From: Mesorhizobium kowhaii
GTDB lineage: Bacteria; Pseudomonadota; Alphaproteobacteria; Rhizobiales; Rhizobiaceae
Assembly (NCBI RefSeq): GCF_003253745.1
Contig: NZ_MZXV01000032.1
Span: 186,001 to 250,000 of the forward strand
Direction of reading: 5' to 3'
DNA: 64,000 nucleotides
In this document: piece by piece, positions 55,631 to 63,839 of the stretch
How positions within the stretch are numbered: position 1 is the stretch's first letter
Layout: every line of letters starts with the position of its first letter
Position numbers and translations under genes: made by a program
The notes under the pieces: generated by a model
What the model saw: the letters and a program-made list of their open reading frames with translations, nothing else
What the model was told of the DNA's origin: nothing
Databases searched by the model: none

Positions 55631-56400
55631 CGGCCGCCACGACGATTGCGGGCAAGCACGCGCTGGTCACCGGCGGTGGCTCCGGCGTCGGCCGGGCCAT
55701 CGCGCTGGCGCTCGCAGGCGCGGGCATCGACGTGACTATCTGCGGCCGCCGCCAGGCGGAACTCGCCAAGGTGGCTGGCGAAAGCGACCGCATCTTCGGC
55801 ATTGCCGCCGACGTCACCAACGAGGCGGCCATGGCGTCGCTCTATGAGACGGCGGAAGCCGCGCGCGGGCCGATCGACATCGTCGTCGCCAATGCCGGGA
55901 TGGCCGGCAGCGTAGCGGCGCACAAGACCACGCTTGCCGACTGGCAGCGGACCCTCGACGTCAACCTGACCGGAGCCTTCCTGACGGTGAAGCCGGCGCT
56001 GGCAGGCATGGCGGCGCGAAAGGCGGGGCGGATCGTCTTCATCGCTTCCACGGCCGGCCTGAAAGGCTATGCCTATGTCGCGCCCTATGTCGCCGCCAAG
56101 CATGGCGTCGTCGGCCTGATGCGGGCGCTGGCGGCTGAGACGGCGAAATCCGGCGTCACCGTCAACGCGGTGTGCCCGGGTTTTGTGGAAACCGAGATGC
56201 TGGAGGAGTCCATTCAGCGTATCATCGAAAAGACCGGCCGCTCAGTCGAGCAGGCACGGTCGAGCCTCGCCTCGACCAACCCGCAAGGCCGCTTCATCCA
56301 GCCGCAAGAAATTGCCGCCGCCGTGCTGTGGCTGTGTGGCGATGCTGCGGCGTCGATCACCGGACAGGCGATTTCCATTTCAGGAGGCGAAACATGGTAG
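55627..56400 (+). CDS. Short-chain dehydrogenase/reductase (SDR)
   Basis: 257 residues from ATG 55627, overlapping the flavoenzyme stop. The cofactor site is [18 protein letters not shown], with NAG in [10 protein letters not shown], catalytic Ser in FIASTAGL and YxxxK in YVAAKHG. The end has [14 protein letters not shown]. It is a classical SDR, probably a hydroxyacyl-CoA or alicyclic alcohol dehydrogenase in the downstream steps of the CoA-thioester pathway. It overlaps the MarR gene. Confidence 0.9.
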   Translation: MTAATTIAGKHALVTGGGSGVGRAIALALAGAGIDVTICGRRQAELAKVAGESDRIFGIAADVTNEAAMASLYETAEAARGPIDIVVANAGMAGSVAAHKTTLADWQRTLDVNLTGAFLTVKPALAGMAARKAGRIVFIASTAGLKGYAYVAPYVAAKHGVVGLMRALAAETAKSGVTVNAVCPGFVETEMLEESIQRIIEKTGRSVEQARSSLASTNPQGRFIQPQEIAAAVLWLCGDAAASITGQAISISGGETW

Positions 56401-56864
56401 CCGGCCCCCTGCCCGCGCCGTCGGGACCCGGCAAGGACCGCTTGCGCCTCTGGATAAGGCTGCTGCGTGCCTCGCGCACGATCGAGGCCGAATTGCGCGA
56501 GCGCCTGAAGAAGGAGTTCAACACGACGCTGCCGCGCTTCGACGTGATGGCCGCACTCTATCGCGCGCCGGAAGGCATGCTGATGAGCGACCTGTCGCGC
56601 TTCCTGCTGGTGTCCAACGGCAATGTCACTGGCATTGTCGACCGGCTCGTATCGGAGGGACTTGTCGCCCGCGCGAGGCGCAATGGCGACCGCCGCACCT
56701 CGATGGTGCGGCTGACCGAGGAAGGCTCGAAGACTTTCGGCATCATCGCCGCGGCGCATGAAGGCTGGATCGGTGAATTGCTGGGCAAGGTAAGCGAGGA
56801 CGACGCGCGCCGGCTGACCGGCATGCTGACCTCGTTCCGCAGCAACTGGGAGGGACGCGAATGA
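56394..56864 (+). CDS. MarR family transcriptional regulator (second)
   Basis: 156 residues from ATG 56394. The winged helix spans [50 protein letters not shown], with the wing [13 protein letters not shown]. It is embedded in the aminobenzoyl-CoA operon, overlapping the SDR and enoyl-CoA hydratase genes. MarR proteins in such clusters often respond to aryl-CoA. It is the other candidate for the shared operator sites. Confidence 0.93.
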   Translation: MVAGPLPAPSGPGKDRLRLWIRLLRASRTIEAELRERLKKEFNTTLPRFDVMAALYRAPEGMLMSDLSRFLLVSNGNVTGIVDRLVSEGLVARARRNGDRRTSMVRLTEEGSKTFGIIAAAHEGWIGELLGKVSEDDARRLTGMLTSFRSNWEGRE

Positions 56865-57673
56865 CCGGGATGGCCGGCCTCATGCCGAAGCATTTCCTCT
56901 GGCAGGTCGAGGGCAGGATCGCAAAGGTCCGGCTCGACCGGCCCGAGCGCAAGAACCCGCTGACCTTCGACAGCTATGCCGAGTTGCGCGACACGTTCCG
57001 CGACCTCGTCTATGCCGACGACGTCGACGCCGTGGTGTTCCTCTCCAATGGCGGCAATTTCTGCTCCGGCGGCGATGTCCACGACATCATCGGGCCGCTG
57101 GTCAAGATGGACATGAAGCAGCTTCTCGCCTTCACCCGCATGACCGGCGATTTCGTCAAGGCAATGCTGAATTGCGGCAAGCCGATCATTGCGGCGGTCG
57201 ATGGCGTTGCGGTCGGCGCCGGCGCCATCATCGCCATGAGCTCCGATATCCGCATCGCCACGCCGGAAGCCAAGACGGCCTTCCTGTTCACCCGCGTCGG
57301 CCTCGCCGGCTGCGACATGGGCGCCTGCGCGATCCTGCCGCGCATCATCGGCCAGGGCCGCGCCGCTGAACTGCTCTACACCGGCCGCACCATGACGGCG
57401 GCGGAAGGCGAGCGCTGGGGTTTCTACAACCGGCTGGTCGATGCCGCCTCGCTGGAGGCCGACGCGCTCGACATGGCGGCGCGCATCGTCTCCGGCCCGA
57501 CCTTCGCCCACGGCATCACCAAGACGCAGCTCAACCAGGAATGGTCGATGGGTCTCGAACAGGCGATCGAGGCGGAAGCGCAGGCGCAAGCGATCTGCAT
57601 GCAGACGCGCGATTTCGAGCGCGCCTACAAGGCGTTCGTGGCCAAGGACAAGCCGGTGTTCGAGGGCAATTGA
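56861..57673 (+). CDS. Enoyl-CoA hydratase/isomerase family protein
   Basis: 270 residues. The crotonase core has [19 protein letters not shown] (oxyanion hole), [27 protein letters not shown] and [19 protein letters not shown]. It probably hydrates or opens the alicyclic acyl-CoA made by the fused flavoenzyme. It overlaps the MarR gene and ends in TGATG with the acyl-CoA dehydrogenase gene. Confidence 0.92.
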   Translation: MTGMAGLMPKHFLWQVEGRIAKVRLDRPERKNPLTFDSYAELRDTFRDLVYADDVDAVVFLSNGGNFCSGGDVHDIIGPLVKMDMKQLLAFTRMTGDFVKAMLNCGKPIIAAVDGVAVGAGAIIAMSSDIRIATPEAKTAFLFTRVGLAGCDMGACAILPRIIGQGRAAELLYTGRTMTAAEGERWGFYNRLVDAASLEADALDMAARIVSGPTFAHGITKTQLNQEWSMGLEQAIEAEAQAQAICMQTRDFERAYKAFVAKDKPVFEGN

Positions 57674-58821
57674 TGGCTGACAAGAGTTTCCTCAACTGGC
57701 CGTTCTTTGAAGATCGTCATCGCGAACTGGCCGAACGGCTGGACGAATGGTGTGCGAAAAACCTGCCGGTCGATCACCATGACGTCGATGCCGCCTGCCG
57801 CGAGCTGGTGGGCAAGCTCGGCAGGGACGGCTGGCTGAAGCCGACGGCTGTAGACACGGACAATCCCGGCCCCCTCGACGTGCGCACTCTGTGCATCACG
57901 CGCGAGACGCTCGCCCGCCATGATGGGCTCGCCGATTTCGCCTTCGCCATGCAAGGGCTGGGCACCGGCGCGCTCAGCCTGTTCGGCACACCCGAGCAGC
58001 AGCAATGGCTGGCAAAGACACGGGCCGGCAAGGCGATTTCCGCCTTCGCCTTGTCGGAACCGCGCTCGGGATCGGATGTCGCCAACACGGAAATGACGGC
58101 GACGCGCGACGGCGACAGCTATGTTCTGTCCGGCGAAAAGACCTGGATCTCCAATGGCGGCATCGCCGATCTCTATGTCGTCTTTGCCCGCACCGGCGAA
58201 GCACCGGGCGCCAAGGGGCTTTCCGCCTTTCTGGTGCCGGGCGACGCCAACGGCCTTGGCATCGCTGAACGCCTCGAAGTGATCGCGCCGCATCCGCTGG
58301 CGCGGCTGTCGTTCGACCACGTCCGCCTGCCCGCCTCGGCGCTGATCGGCAGGCCCGGCGACGGCTTCCGCATCGCCATGTCGGTGCTCGACGTGTTCCG
58401 CTCGACTGTGGGTGCGGCAGCGCTCGGCTTTGCCCGCCGCGCACTGGATGAAAGCATCAAAAGGGTGGCCGAGCGCAAACTGTTCGGCGCGCCGATGGCC
58501 GAGCTGCAGATGGTGCAGGGTCATATCGCCGACATGGCGCTCGACGTCGATGCGGCAGCACTGCTGGTCTACCGCGCCGCCTGGACCAAGGACATGGGCG
58601 CGGCGCGTGTCACCCGCGAGGCGGCGATGGCCAAGCTGTTCGCCACCGACAAGGCGCAAGAGGTGATCGACAAGGCCGTACAGCTGCATGGCGGCGACGG
58701 CGTTCGCAAAGGCCATATCGTCGAAAGCCTGTATCGCGAGATCCGCGCGCTGCGCATCTATGAGGGCGCTTCCGACGTGCAGAAAGTGGTGATTGCGCGA
58801 CAGGTGATGGGCGCGGCCTGA
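57673..58821 (+). CDS. Acyl-CoA dehydrogenase family protein
   Basis: 382 residues from ATG 57673. FAD-binding motifs are [23 protein letters not shown] and [22 protein letters not shown]. The C-terminal helix bundle includes [29 protein letters not shown], the usual FAD-contact and near-catalytic region. It oxidises an acyl-CoA of the ring-cleavage or alicyclic stage. It is tightly coupled to the hydratase gene and followed by RidA after ~60 bp. Confidence 0.92.
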   Translation: MADKSFLNWPFFEDRHRELAERLDEWCAKNLPVDHHDVDAACRELVGKLGRDGWLKPTAVDTDNPGPLDVRTLCITRETLARHDGLADFAFAMQGLGTGALSLFGTPEQQQWLAKTRAGKAISAFALSEPRSGSDVANTEMTATRDGDSYVLSGEKTWISNGGIADLYVVFARTGEAPGAKGLSAFLVPGDANGLGIAERLEVIAPHPLARLSFDHVRLPASALIGRPGDGFRIAMSVLDVFRSTVGAAALGFARRALDESIKRVAERKLFGAPMAELQMVQGHIADMALDVDAAALLVYRAAWTKDMGAARVTREAAMAKLFATDKAQEVIDKAVQLHGGDGVRKGHIVESLYREIRALRIYEGASDVQKVVIARQVMGAA

Positions 58822-58884
58822 CGGCAGGAAATTGACGGGCATTCGATTTTGAGAATTGGTTTTTGGACTACCGGGAGGTTTTGA

Positions 58885-59280
58885 ATGCACGAGATTCTGC
58901 AGCCGGAAGGCTGGGCAAAACCTGTCGGCTACGCCAACGGCGTCGCGGCGCACGGCAAGCTCATCTTCGTTGGCGGACAGGTCGGCTGGAACGGCCAGTG
59001 CCAGTTCGAGACCGATGATTTCGTCGGCCAGGTGCGGCAGACGCTTGAGAACATCGTGGCGGTGCTGGCGGAAGCCGGGGCCGGGCCGCAGCACATCACC
59101 TCGATGACCTGGTATTTCACCGACAAGGCCGAATACCTGGCCAACCTCAGGGGTATCGGCGAGGCCTATCGCGAGGTGATCGGCCGGCATTTTCCGGCGA
59201 TGGCCGCCATGCAGGTGATGGCGCTGGTCGAGGACCGAGCCAAGGTCGAGATCCAGGCCACAGCCGTCATTCCAGAGTAA
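58885..59280 (+). CDS. RidA family reactive enamine/imine deaminase
   Basis: 131 residues starting HEILQPEGWAKPVGYANGV. The conserved Arg (RGIGEAYREVIGRHFPAM region) and IEIQATAVI end fit the YjgF/RidA trimeric fold. RidA hydrolyses 2-aminoacrylate and related enamines/imines. The product expected from 2-aminobenzoyl-CoA monooxygenase/reductase is itself an enamine, so RidA could release its nitrogen as ammonia. It follows the acyl-CoA dehydrogenase; a MITE-like repeat begins at its stop. Confidence 0.88.
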   Translation: MHEILQPEGWAKPVGYANGVAAHGKLIFVGGQVGWNGQCQFETDDFVGQVRQTLENIVAVLAEAGAGPQHITSMTWYFTDKAEYLANLRGIGEAYREVIGRHFPAMAAMQVMALVEDRAKVEIQATAVIPE

Positions 59281-59420
59281 GGTGCGTCGATATTCAGGTG
59301 AGGCCGGCCTGCAAACGGCAGCTTCCTGCGCTTCCGGTGCTCACGTACTTCAAGTACGCTCCGCTCCGGTTCTCGGAAGCCACCATTCTCGACGCGGCCT
59401 GACCTGAATCTCAACGCACC
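59281..59420. repeat. MITE-like element with terminal inverted repeats, copy 2
   Basis: The ends GGTGCGTCGATATTCAGGT and ACCTGAATCTCAACGCACC are inverted repeats. The core matches copy 1 (17351-17492), with the same TCACGTAC...GTACGCTCCGCTCC hairpin but a different loop (TTCAA). Again it lies exactly between the stop codons of convergent genes. Confidence 0.85.
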
Positions 59421-59425
59421 TTGGG

Positions 59426-60517
59426 CTATCCGCGAAGGCCCGCCTGCTTCAAAATGGGCAGCACGTGATCGCAGAAATACGGCAGTTCCTGCGTGTAATT
59501 GACGAAGGACAGCGCGATGCCCTGATAGCCCTGCTCGGCAATGGCGACCATGTCGGCGGCAATCGTTTCCGGTGTTCCAATCAAAGGGTAAGTGCCGGCG
59601 CCGCCGGCGAAACGCTGCCGGTAGCGATCATAGGCGTGCGGGTCGTGCGATTGCGAGAATTCCTTCTTGCCGGCCATATGGGCATCGACCGCGTCGTGGT
59701 CGGCCGTATCAACCGCATAGCGCGTGTAATAGGCCTGCGCCTCTTCCGTCGTCGGGCGGCAAACGACATGCGCCACCGTGTAGACGCCGACATCGCGGCC
59801 CACCTTGTCGGCGCGCTCGCGTATGTCGGCTACGTGCTTGCCGGCATCGCTCATCTCGGAAAAGGTCGTGAACAGATAGTCGCATCTGGCGGCGGCGAAA
59901 TCCCTGCCCGGCCCGCCGAAAGCGGCGTTCATGGTCACCGGGCGCGGAACTTGCAGACTGGCCGGACGGCTCACCGCTTCCTTGAGACGATAATAGGTGC
60001 CTTCATAATCGAGAGGCTCGGCCGACGCATAAAGCCTTTCGAGGATCTCGATCCATTCGGCCGCCTGGTCGTAGCCCTTTTCGACCAGCGGCGTGCCGAA
60101 CATGCCGAATTCCTTCGGGTTCCAGCCGCAGACGATGTTGAGGCCGGCGCGGCCGTGGCTGATATGGTCGACCGTCGCCAGCGCCTTGGCGGCATAGAGC
60201 GGATGCACGAGCGGCACATGCACGGTCATGAACAGGCCGATCTGCTCGGTGGTCGCGGCAAGTGCCGCCGCCCAGGTGAAGGTCTCGAACGACCATTCGC
60301 GCACCTTGTTGCGGCCGCCAAAGCCGCGCCAGCGCGCGATCGGCAGCATGAACTCCAGCCCGGCGCGGTCGGCGACCTGCGCCGCCGTCAGATTGTCCTG
60401 CCAGCTTGCCATCCAGCGTTCCGGCACATCGGTGATGGCAAGCCCGCCATCGGCATTGGTCGAAAAGACGCCGAGCTTCAGTTTGTTCGGGCCGTGCAGG
60501 GGATGCGTTTTCATCAT
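59426..60517 (-). CDS. LLM-class flavin-dependent monooxygenase, RutA-like
   Basis: About 363 residues from ATG 60517 or 60514. Motifs are LEFMLPIARWRGFGG, ETFTWAAALAATTEQIGLFMTVH, ATVDHISHGRAGLNIVCGWNP and MNAAFGGPGRDFAAARCDYLF. They match the RutA/DszA/SsuD branch, in which RutA cleaves uracil by a flavin-N5-peroxide reaction and others cleave C-S or C-Cl bonds. A substrate with a lactam or N-aryl bond is plausible here. It is divergent from the aldolase gene across an operator-like palindrome. Confidence 0.88.
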   Translation of the reverse strand: MMKTHPLHGPNKLKLGVFSTNADGGLAITDVPERWMASWQDNLTAAQVADRAGLEFMLPIARWRGFGGRNKVREWSFETFTWAAALAATTEQIGLFMTVHVPLVHPLYAAKALATVDHISHGRAGLNIVCGWNPKEFGMFGTPLVEKGYDQAAEWIEILERLYASAEPLDYEGTYYRLKEAVSRPASLQVPRPVTMNAAFGGPGRDFAAARCDYLFTTFSEMSDAGKHVADIRERADKVGRDVGVYTVAHVVCRPTTEEAQAYYTRYAVDTADHDAVDAHMAGKKEFSQSHDPHAYDRYRQRFAGGAGTYPLIGTPETIAADMVAIAEQGYQGIALSFVNYTQELPYFCDHVLPILKQAGLRG

Positions 60518-60564
60518 GTCTCGAACTCGCGGCGGGAGAGCACACGCTAGGCCCGCGCGAAAAT

Positions 60565-60580
60565 ATTTCAAGCATGAAAT
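60565..60580. promoter_or_regulatory. Predicted MarR-type operator, site 3 (divergent promoter)
   Basis: ATTTCAAGCATGAAAT has perfect 6-bp arms around AGCA. It lies 48 bp before the reverse flavin monooxygenase and 60 bp before the forward aldolase, suiting control of both. Confidence 0.7.
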
Positions 60581-60639
60581 AGCTTCGCCTCGCGATGGTT
60601 TGCGGATATGGATTCTGGCAAAGCGAGAAAGGGATGGGC

Positions 60640-61401
60640 ATGAGCGAGTTCCGTCAGAAATGTATCGGCAAGACGAACCTCGTCGGTTCCTTTGTCGCCA
60701 TTCCCCATCCCGTCGCGGTCGAAGTGATGGCGCAGTCCGGTCTCGATTTTCTCTGCATCGACTGGGAACATGCCCAGATATCGCGCGACATGATCGAGAC
60801 CATGGTGCGCGCGGCCGACGTGCATCGCGTGCCGGCGATGGCGCGCGTTCCGGGCCATGCGCCGGAAGCGATCCAGACCGCGCTGGACAGCGGCGCGCAA
60901 GGCGTGCTGATCCCACGCGTCTCGACTGCCGCCCAGGCGGCGATGGCCGTCAAAGCCTCGCGCTATCCGCCGCGGGGCGAGCGCGGCGTCGGACCCGGCC
61001 GGGCCGCAGGCTACGGCTATCGCATTCCCGAATATCTCGCCGGCGCCAATGACAGGATCGTCGTCGCGGTCCAGGTCGAGACCGCCGAAGGGCTGGCCAA
61101 CATCGAAGCGATCGCGGCCGTCGACGGCGTCGACGTGATCTTCGTCGGACCCGGCGATCTTTCGGTGTCGATCGATGCGATCGGACCGAAAGGCGCCGAC
61201 AAGCTTACCGAGGCGATCCGCAGGATCATCGGTGTGACGGTCGCTCACGGCAGGACATCAGGCATCTTCTGCGCAAAGCCGCAGGACGTGGTCCAGTGGG
61301 CAGCCATCGGCGCCAGCTTCTTCGTGCTGGCCAGCGACACGATGTTTCTCGGCGCGGGCGCTGCTGCCGGCACCTCCGCCGCCCGCGCCGAACTGACCTG
61401 A
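60640..61401 (+). CDS. HpcH/HpaI family aldolase
   Basis: 253 residues from ATG 60640 (AAGGGA six bases upstream; ATG 60634 is an alternative). The TIM-barrel family shows LVGSFVAIPHPVAVEVMA, DFLCIDWEHAQISRDM (Glu/Asp for metal), GVLIPRVSTAAQA, RYPPRGERGVGPGRAAGYG and VAVQVETAEGLANIEAI. Family members cleave 4-hydroxy-2-oxoacids into pyruvate and an aldehyde, using a divalent metal. It could complete the lower part of the aromatic pathway. Confidence 0.88.
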   Translation: MSEFRQKCIGKTNLVGSFVAIPHPVAVEVMAQSGLDFLCIDWEHAQISRDMIETMVRAADVHRVPAMARVPGHAPEAIQTALDSGAQGVLIPRVSTAAQAAMAVKASRYPPRGERGVGPGRAAGYGYRIPEYLAGANDRIVVAVQVETAEGLANIEAIAAVDGVDVIFVGPGDLSVSIDAIGPKGADKLTEAIRRIIGVTVAHGRTSGIFCAKPQDVVQWAAIGASFFVLASDTMFLGAGAAAGTSAARAELT

Positions 61402-61456
61402 GACGGCCGCAGCTAGGCAAAAAGGCGTATCGGCCGGGCAACAGGCCGGTCAAACT

Positions 61457-61470
61457 TTTTAAGCTTAAAA
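61457..61470. promoter_or_regulatory. Predicted MarR-type operator, site 4
   Basis: TTTTAAGCTTAAAA, a perfect 14-bp palindrome of the shared motif. It lies 121 bp before the proposed TTG start of the aminotransferase gene. Confidence 0.7.
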
Positions 61471-61590
61471 CTTTCGCCTTGAAAAGCGCCGCGCTTTGGA
61501 TAAGCATTCCAAGATCGATGGCGACTGCCGTGCCGGATGGGCTTGCCGGCCAATCCATCGTGGTGCTCCGGGTGGGAGGGGTTTCAGTCC

Positions 61591-62790
61591 TTGTCGTTCA
61601 TACTGCCCCAGTCATCGTCCAGCGCGCGCTATGCTTTCGATGGCGTGCGCGCCCAAATTCGTGATCTTCACACCGAAAACATCGCCAACCTTGCCGTGCG
61701 GGCGCGCGAGCTCGGCGACGTCATCGCACTCTGGTATGGCGAAGGCGACATGGTGACGCCCGCCTTCATCCGCGATGCGGCCAAGGCGGCCTTCGATGAA
61801 GGCCTGACTTTCTACATTCCCAACATGCGCGGCCATGGCCCCCTGAATGAGGCACTGTCGGAGTACCAGACGCGCATCCATGGCCGGCCGATCCCGGTCG
61901 CGCGCACCACGGTCACGCCGGGCGGCATGCAGGCGCTGTATCTGGCGCTGGAACTGCTGGTCGATACCGGCACCAACGTCGTCTATGTCGCGCCGCAATG
62001 GCCCAACATCCACAACGCCATCCACCTGATCGGCGGCGAGCCGCGGCCGTTTTCACTCGACTTCAACGGCGACTGGCATCTGGACCTCGACCGGTTGTTT
62101 GCGACCTGCGATGCGCGCACGCGGGCGATCTTCCTGTCGACGCCGTCCAACCCGACCGGCTGGACCGCCTCAGATGAAGAAATGCGCGCGCTGCTCGACT
62201 TCAGCCGGCGCACCGGCATCTGGATCATCTCCGACGAGGTCTACGGCCGGCTCTATTTCGACGGCGACGTTGCTCCCTCGATCCTGCAGATCGCCGAGGA
62301 CGGCGACCGGGTGCTGTCGGTCAACAGCTTCTCCAAGGCCTGGGCGATGACCGGCTGGCGCATCGGCTGGCTGACGCATCCGTCCGGGGTGGCCGACCAG
62401 CTCGGCGCCATGACGCAATATGTCAACAGCGGCACCGCCGCGCCAATCCAGGCCGGTGCGGTTGCAGCGATCCGCCAGGGCGAGCCGCTGGTCGAGGAGA
62501 TCAGGCAACGGATCAGGACCGGCCTTGACCTCGCCTATGACAGGCTGGCGCAGATTCCAGGCGTCATCCTGCCTGCGAAACCGCGCGGCGGCATGTATGC
62601 CTTCTTTGCCATGGAAGGCGAGAGCGATGCACGTCGCGCCTGCGCCAGGATTCTTGAGACGGCGCGCGTCGGGCTGGCACCCGGCCATCTCTTTGGAAGT
62701 TCGGCAACGGCCTTCCTGCGGATGTGCGTGTGCCGAGAACGCGAAGAGATAGCGACCGCACTCGACCGCATGGTCGCGGCCATGAATTGA
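61591..62790 (+). CDS. PLP-dependent aminotransferase (class I/II)
   Basis: About 399 residues if TTG 61591 is the start (GGGAGG upstream); an in-frame ATG at 61537 lacks a clear site. PLP motifs are TVTPGGMQALYLALELL, STPSNPTGW, IISDEVYGRLYF and the Schiff-base Lys in SVNSFSKAWAMTGWRIGW. It resembles aspartate/aromatic-type aminotransferases. It may form the 2-oxoacid used by IorAB from an amino acid, or work on a late intermediate; the context permits either. An operator-like palindrome lies upstream. Confidence 0.87.
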   Translation: MSFILPQSSSSARYAFDGVRAQIRDLHTENIANLAVRARELGDVIALWYGEGDMVTPAFIRDAAKAAFDEGLTFYIPNMRGHGPLNEALSEYQTRIHGRPIPVARTTVTPGGMQALYLALELLVDTGTNVVYVAPQWPNIHNAIHLIGGEPRPFSLDFNGDWHLDLDRLFATCDARTRAIFLSTPSNPTGWTASDEEMRALLDFSRRTGIWIISDEVYGRLYFDGDVAPSILQIAEDGDRVLSVNSFSKAWAMTGWRIGWLTHPSGVADQLGAMTQYVNSGTAAPIQAGAVAAIRQGEPLVEEIRQRIRTGLDLAYDRLAQIPGVILPAKPRGGMYAFFAMEGESDARRACARILETARVGLAPGHLFGSSATAFLRMCVCREREEIATALDRMVAAMN

Positions 62791-62880
62791 CGCCCTGCCG
62801 AAAAGTGAGGCGGCAAGAAACCGTGCGGGGCCAACCCCGCCCGATCAACAACCAGAGGGAACACCCCAGAGGGAACACCA

Positions 62881-63678
62881 ATGAACCTGAACCGTCGCAA
62901 TCTCATTCTTCTCGCCGCCGCCATCGGCATCGCCGCTGGTCCTGCCGCCGCTTATGCCGCCGACGTGCTCAATGTCGGCGCCTACCCGACCAATCCGCCC
63001 TTCGAGTACAAGAACGAGAGCGGCACCTTCGAGGGCTTTGAAGTCGACATCGTCAACGAAGCGGCAAAGCGCGTCGGCATGACCACCGATATCGCCGACC
63101 TCGGCTTCCAGGCGCTGTTCGCCGCCACCACCTCGAAGCGCATCGATGTCGCCATCTCGTCGATCACCATCACGCCGGAGCGGCTGAAGTCGCAGTCGTT
63201 CACGCAGCCCTATTATGATTCCGACATGGGCATCGCCACCAAGACCGACAGCCCGATCAAGGCCGAAGCCGACCTCAAGGGCAAGATCGTCGGCGTGCTG
63301 TCCGGCTCGACCGGCGAAAGCTGGGTCAAGGCGCATCAGGAAGCCGACGGCTTCAGCGACGTGAAGGGCTACGACACGCAGCAGAACCTGCTGCTCGATC
63401 TCAGCGCCGGTCGCGTCGATGCGGCTGTCAGCGACATTCCGGGCATGCAGTATTCCTTCACCAAGATGAAGGACCTGACGGTCAAGGAGCGTATCAAGAC
63501 CGGTGAGCAGTACGGCCTGATGATGACCAAGGACCACCCGCTGCTCGGCAAGCTGAACGACGCGCTGACCGCGATGAAGAAGGACGGCACGCTGGCCGCC
63601 ATCCACAAGAAGTGGTTCGGCAGCGACGCGCCGGCCGATTCCTCGACCGTCAAGGAAATGCCATTGCCGAAGGCCTGA
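62881..63678 (+). CDS. Amino acid ABC transporter substrate-binding protein (SBP family 3)
   Basis: 265 residues with a signal peptide (LILLAAAIGIAAGPAAAYA). The mature protein begins LNVGAYPTNPPFEYKNESGTFEGFEVD, a family-3 signature. Further marks are RIDVAISSITITPERLKSQSF, YYDSDMGIATKTDS and LKGKIVGVLSGSTGESWV. It binds an amino acid or related polar ligand in the periplasm. It is followed by a hairpin and the permease gene. Preceding genes include the aminotransferase, 90 bp upstream. Confidence 0.93.
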   Translation: MNLNRRNLILLAAAIGIAAGPAAAYAADVLNVGAYPTNPPFEYKNESGTFEGFEVDIVNEAAKRVGMTTDIADLGFQALFAATTSKRIDVAISSITITPERLKSQSFTQPYYDSDMGIATKTDSPIKAEADLKGKIVGVLSGSTGESWVKAHQEADGFSDVKGYDTQQNLLLDLSAGRVDAAVSDIPGMQYSFTKMKDLTVKERIKTGEQYGLMMTKDHPLLGKLNDALTAMKKDGTLAAIHKKWFGSDAPADSSTVKEMPLPKA

Positions 63679-63700
63679 GCGGCGACTGACAGAACGCAGG

Positions 63701-63725
63701 CGTGCCGGCTCGAAAGGCCGGCACG
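63701..63725 (+). terminator. Intergenic hairpin between SBP and permease genes
   Basis: CGTGCCGGC-TCGAAAG-GCCGGCACG is a perfect 9-bp stem, then TCCCGTTTT. Such hairpins after binding-protein genes usually stabilise their mRNA or reduce read-through to the permease, keeping SBP levels high. Confidence 0.75.
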
Positions 63726-63839
63726 TCCCGTTTTCATCGATGATCCTTCCCGGAGCCGCAGCCGATGCGGCGAAACCGATTTCGGTGTTCGGGTCTTGCT
63801 CTCGCGTCACGGGACGCAAAACGGTTCGGGAACGCTCCC

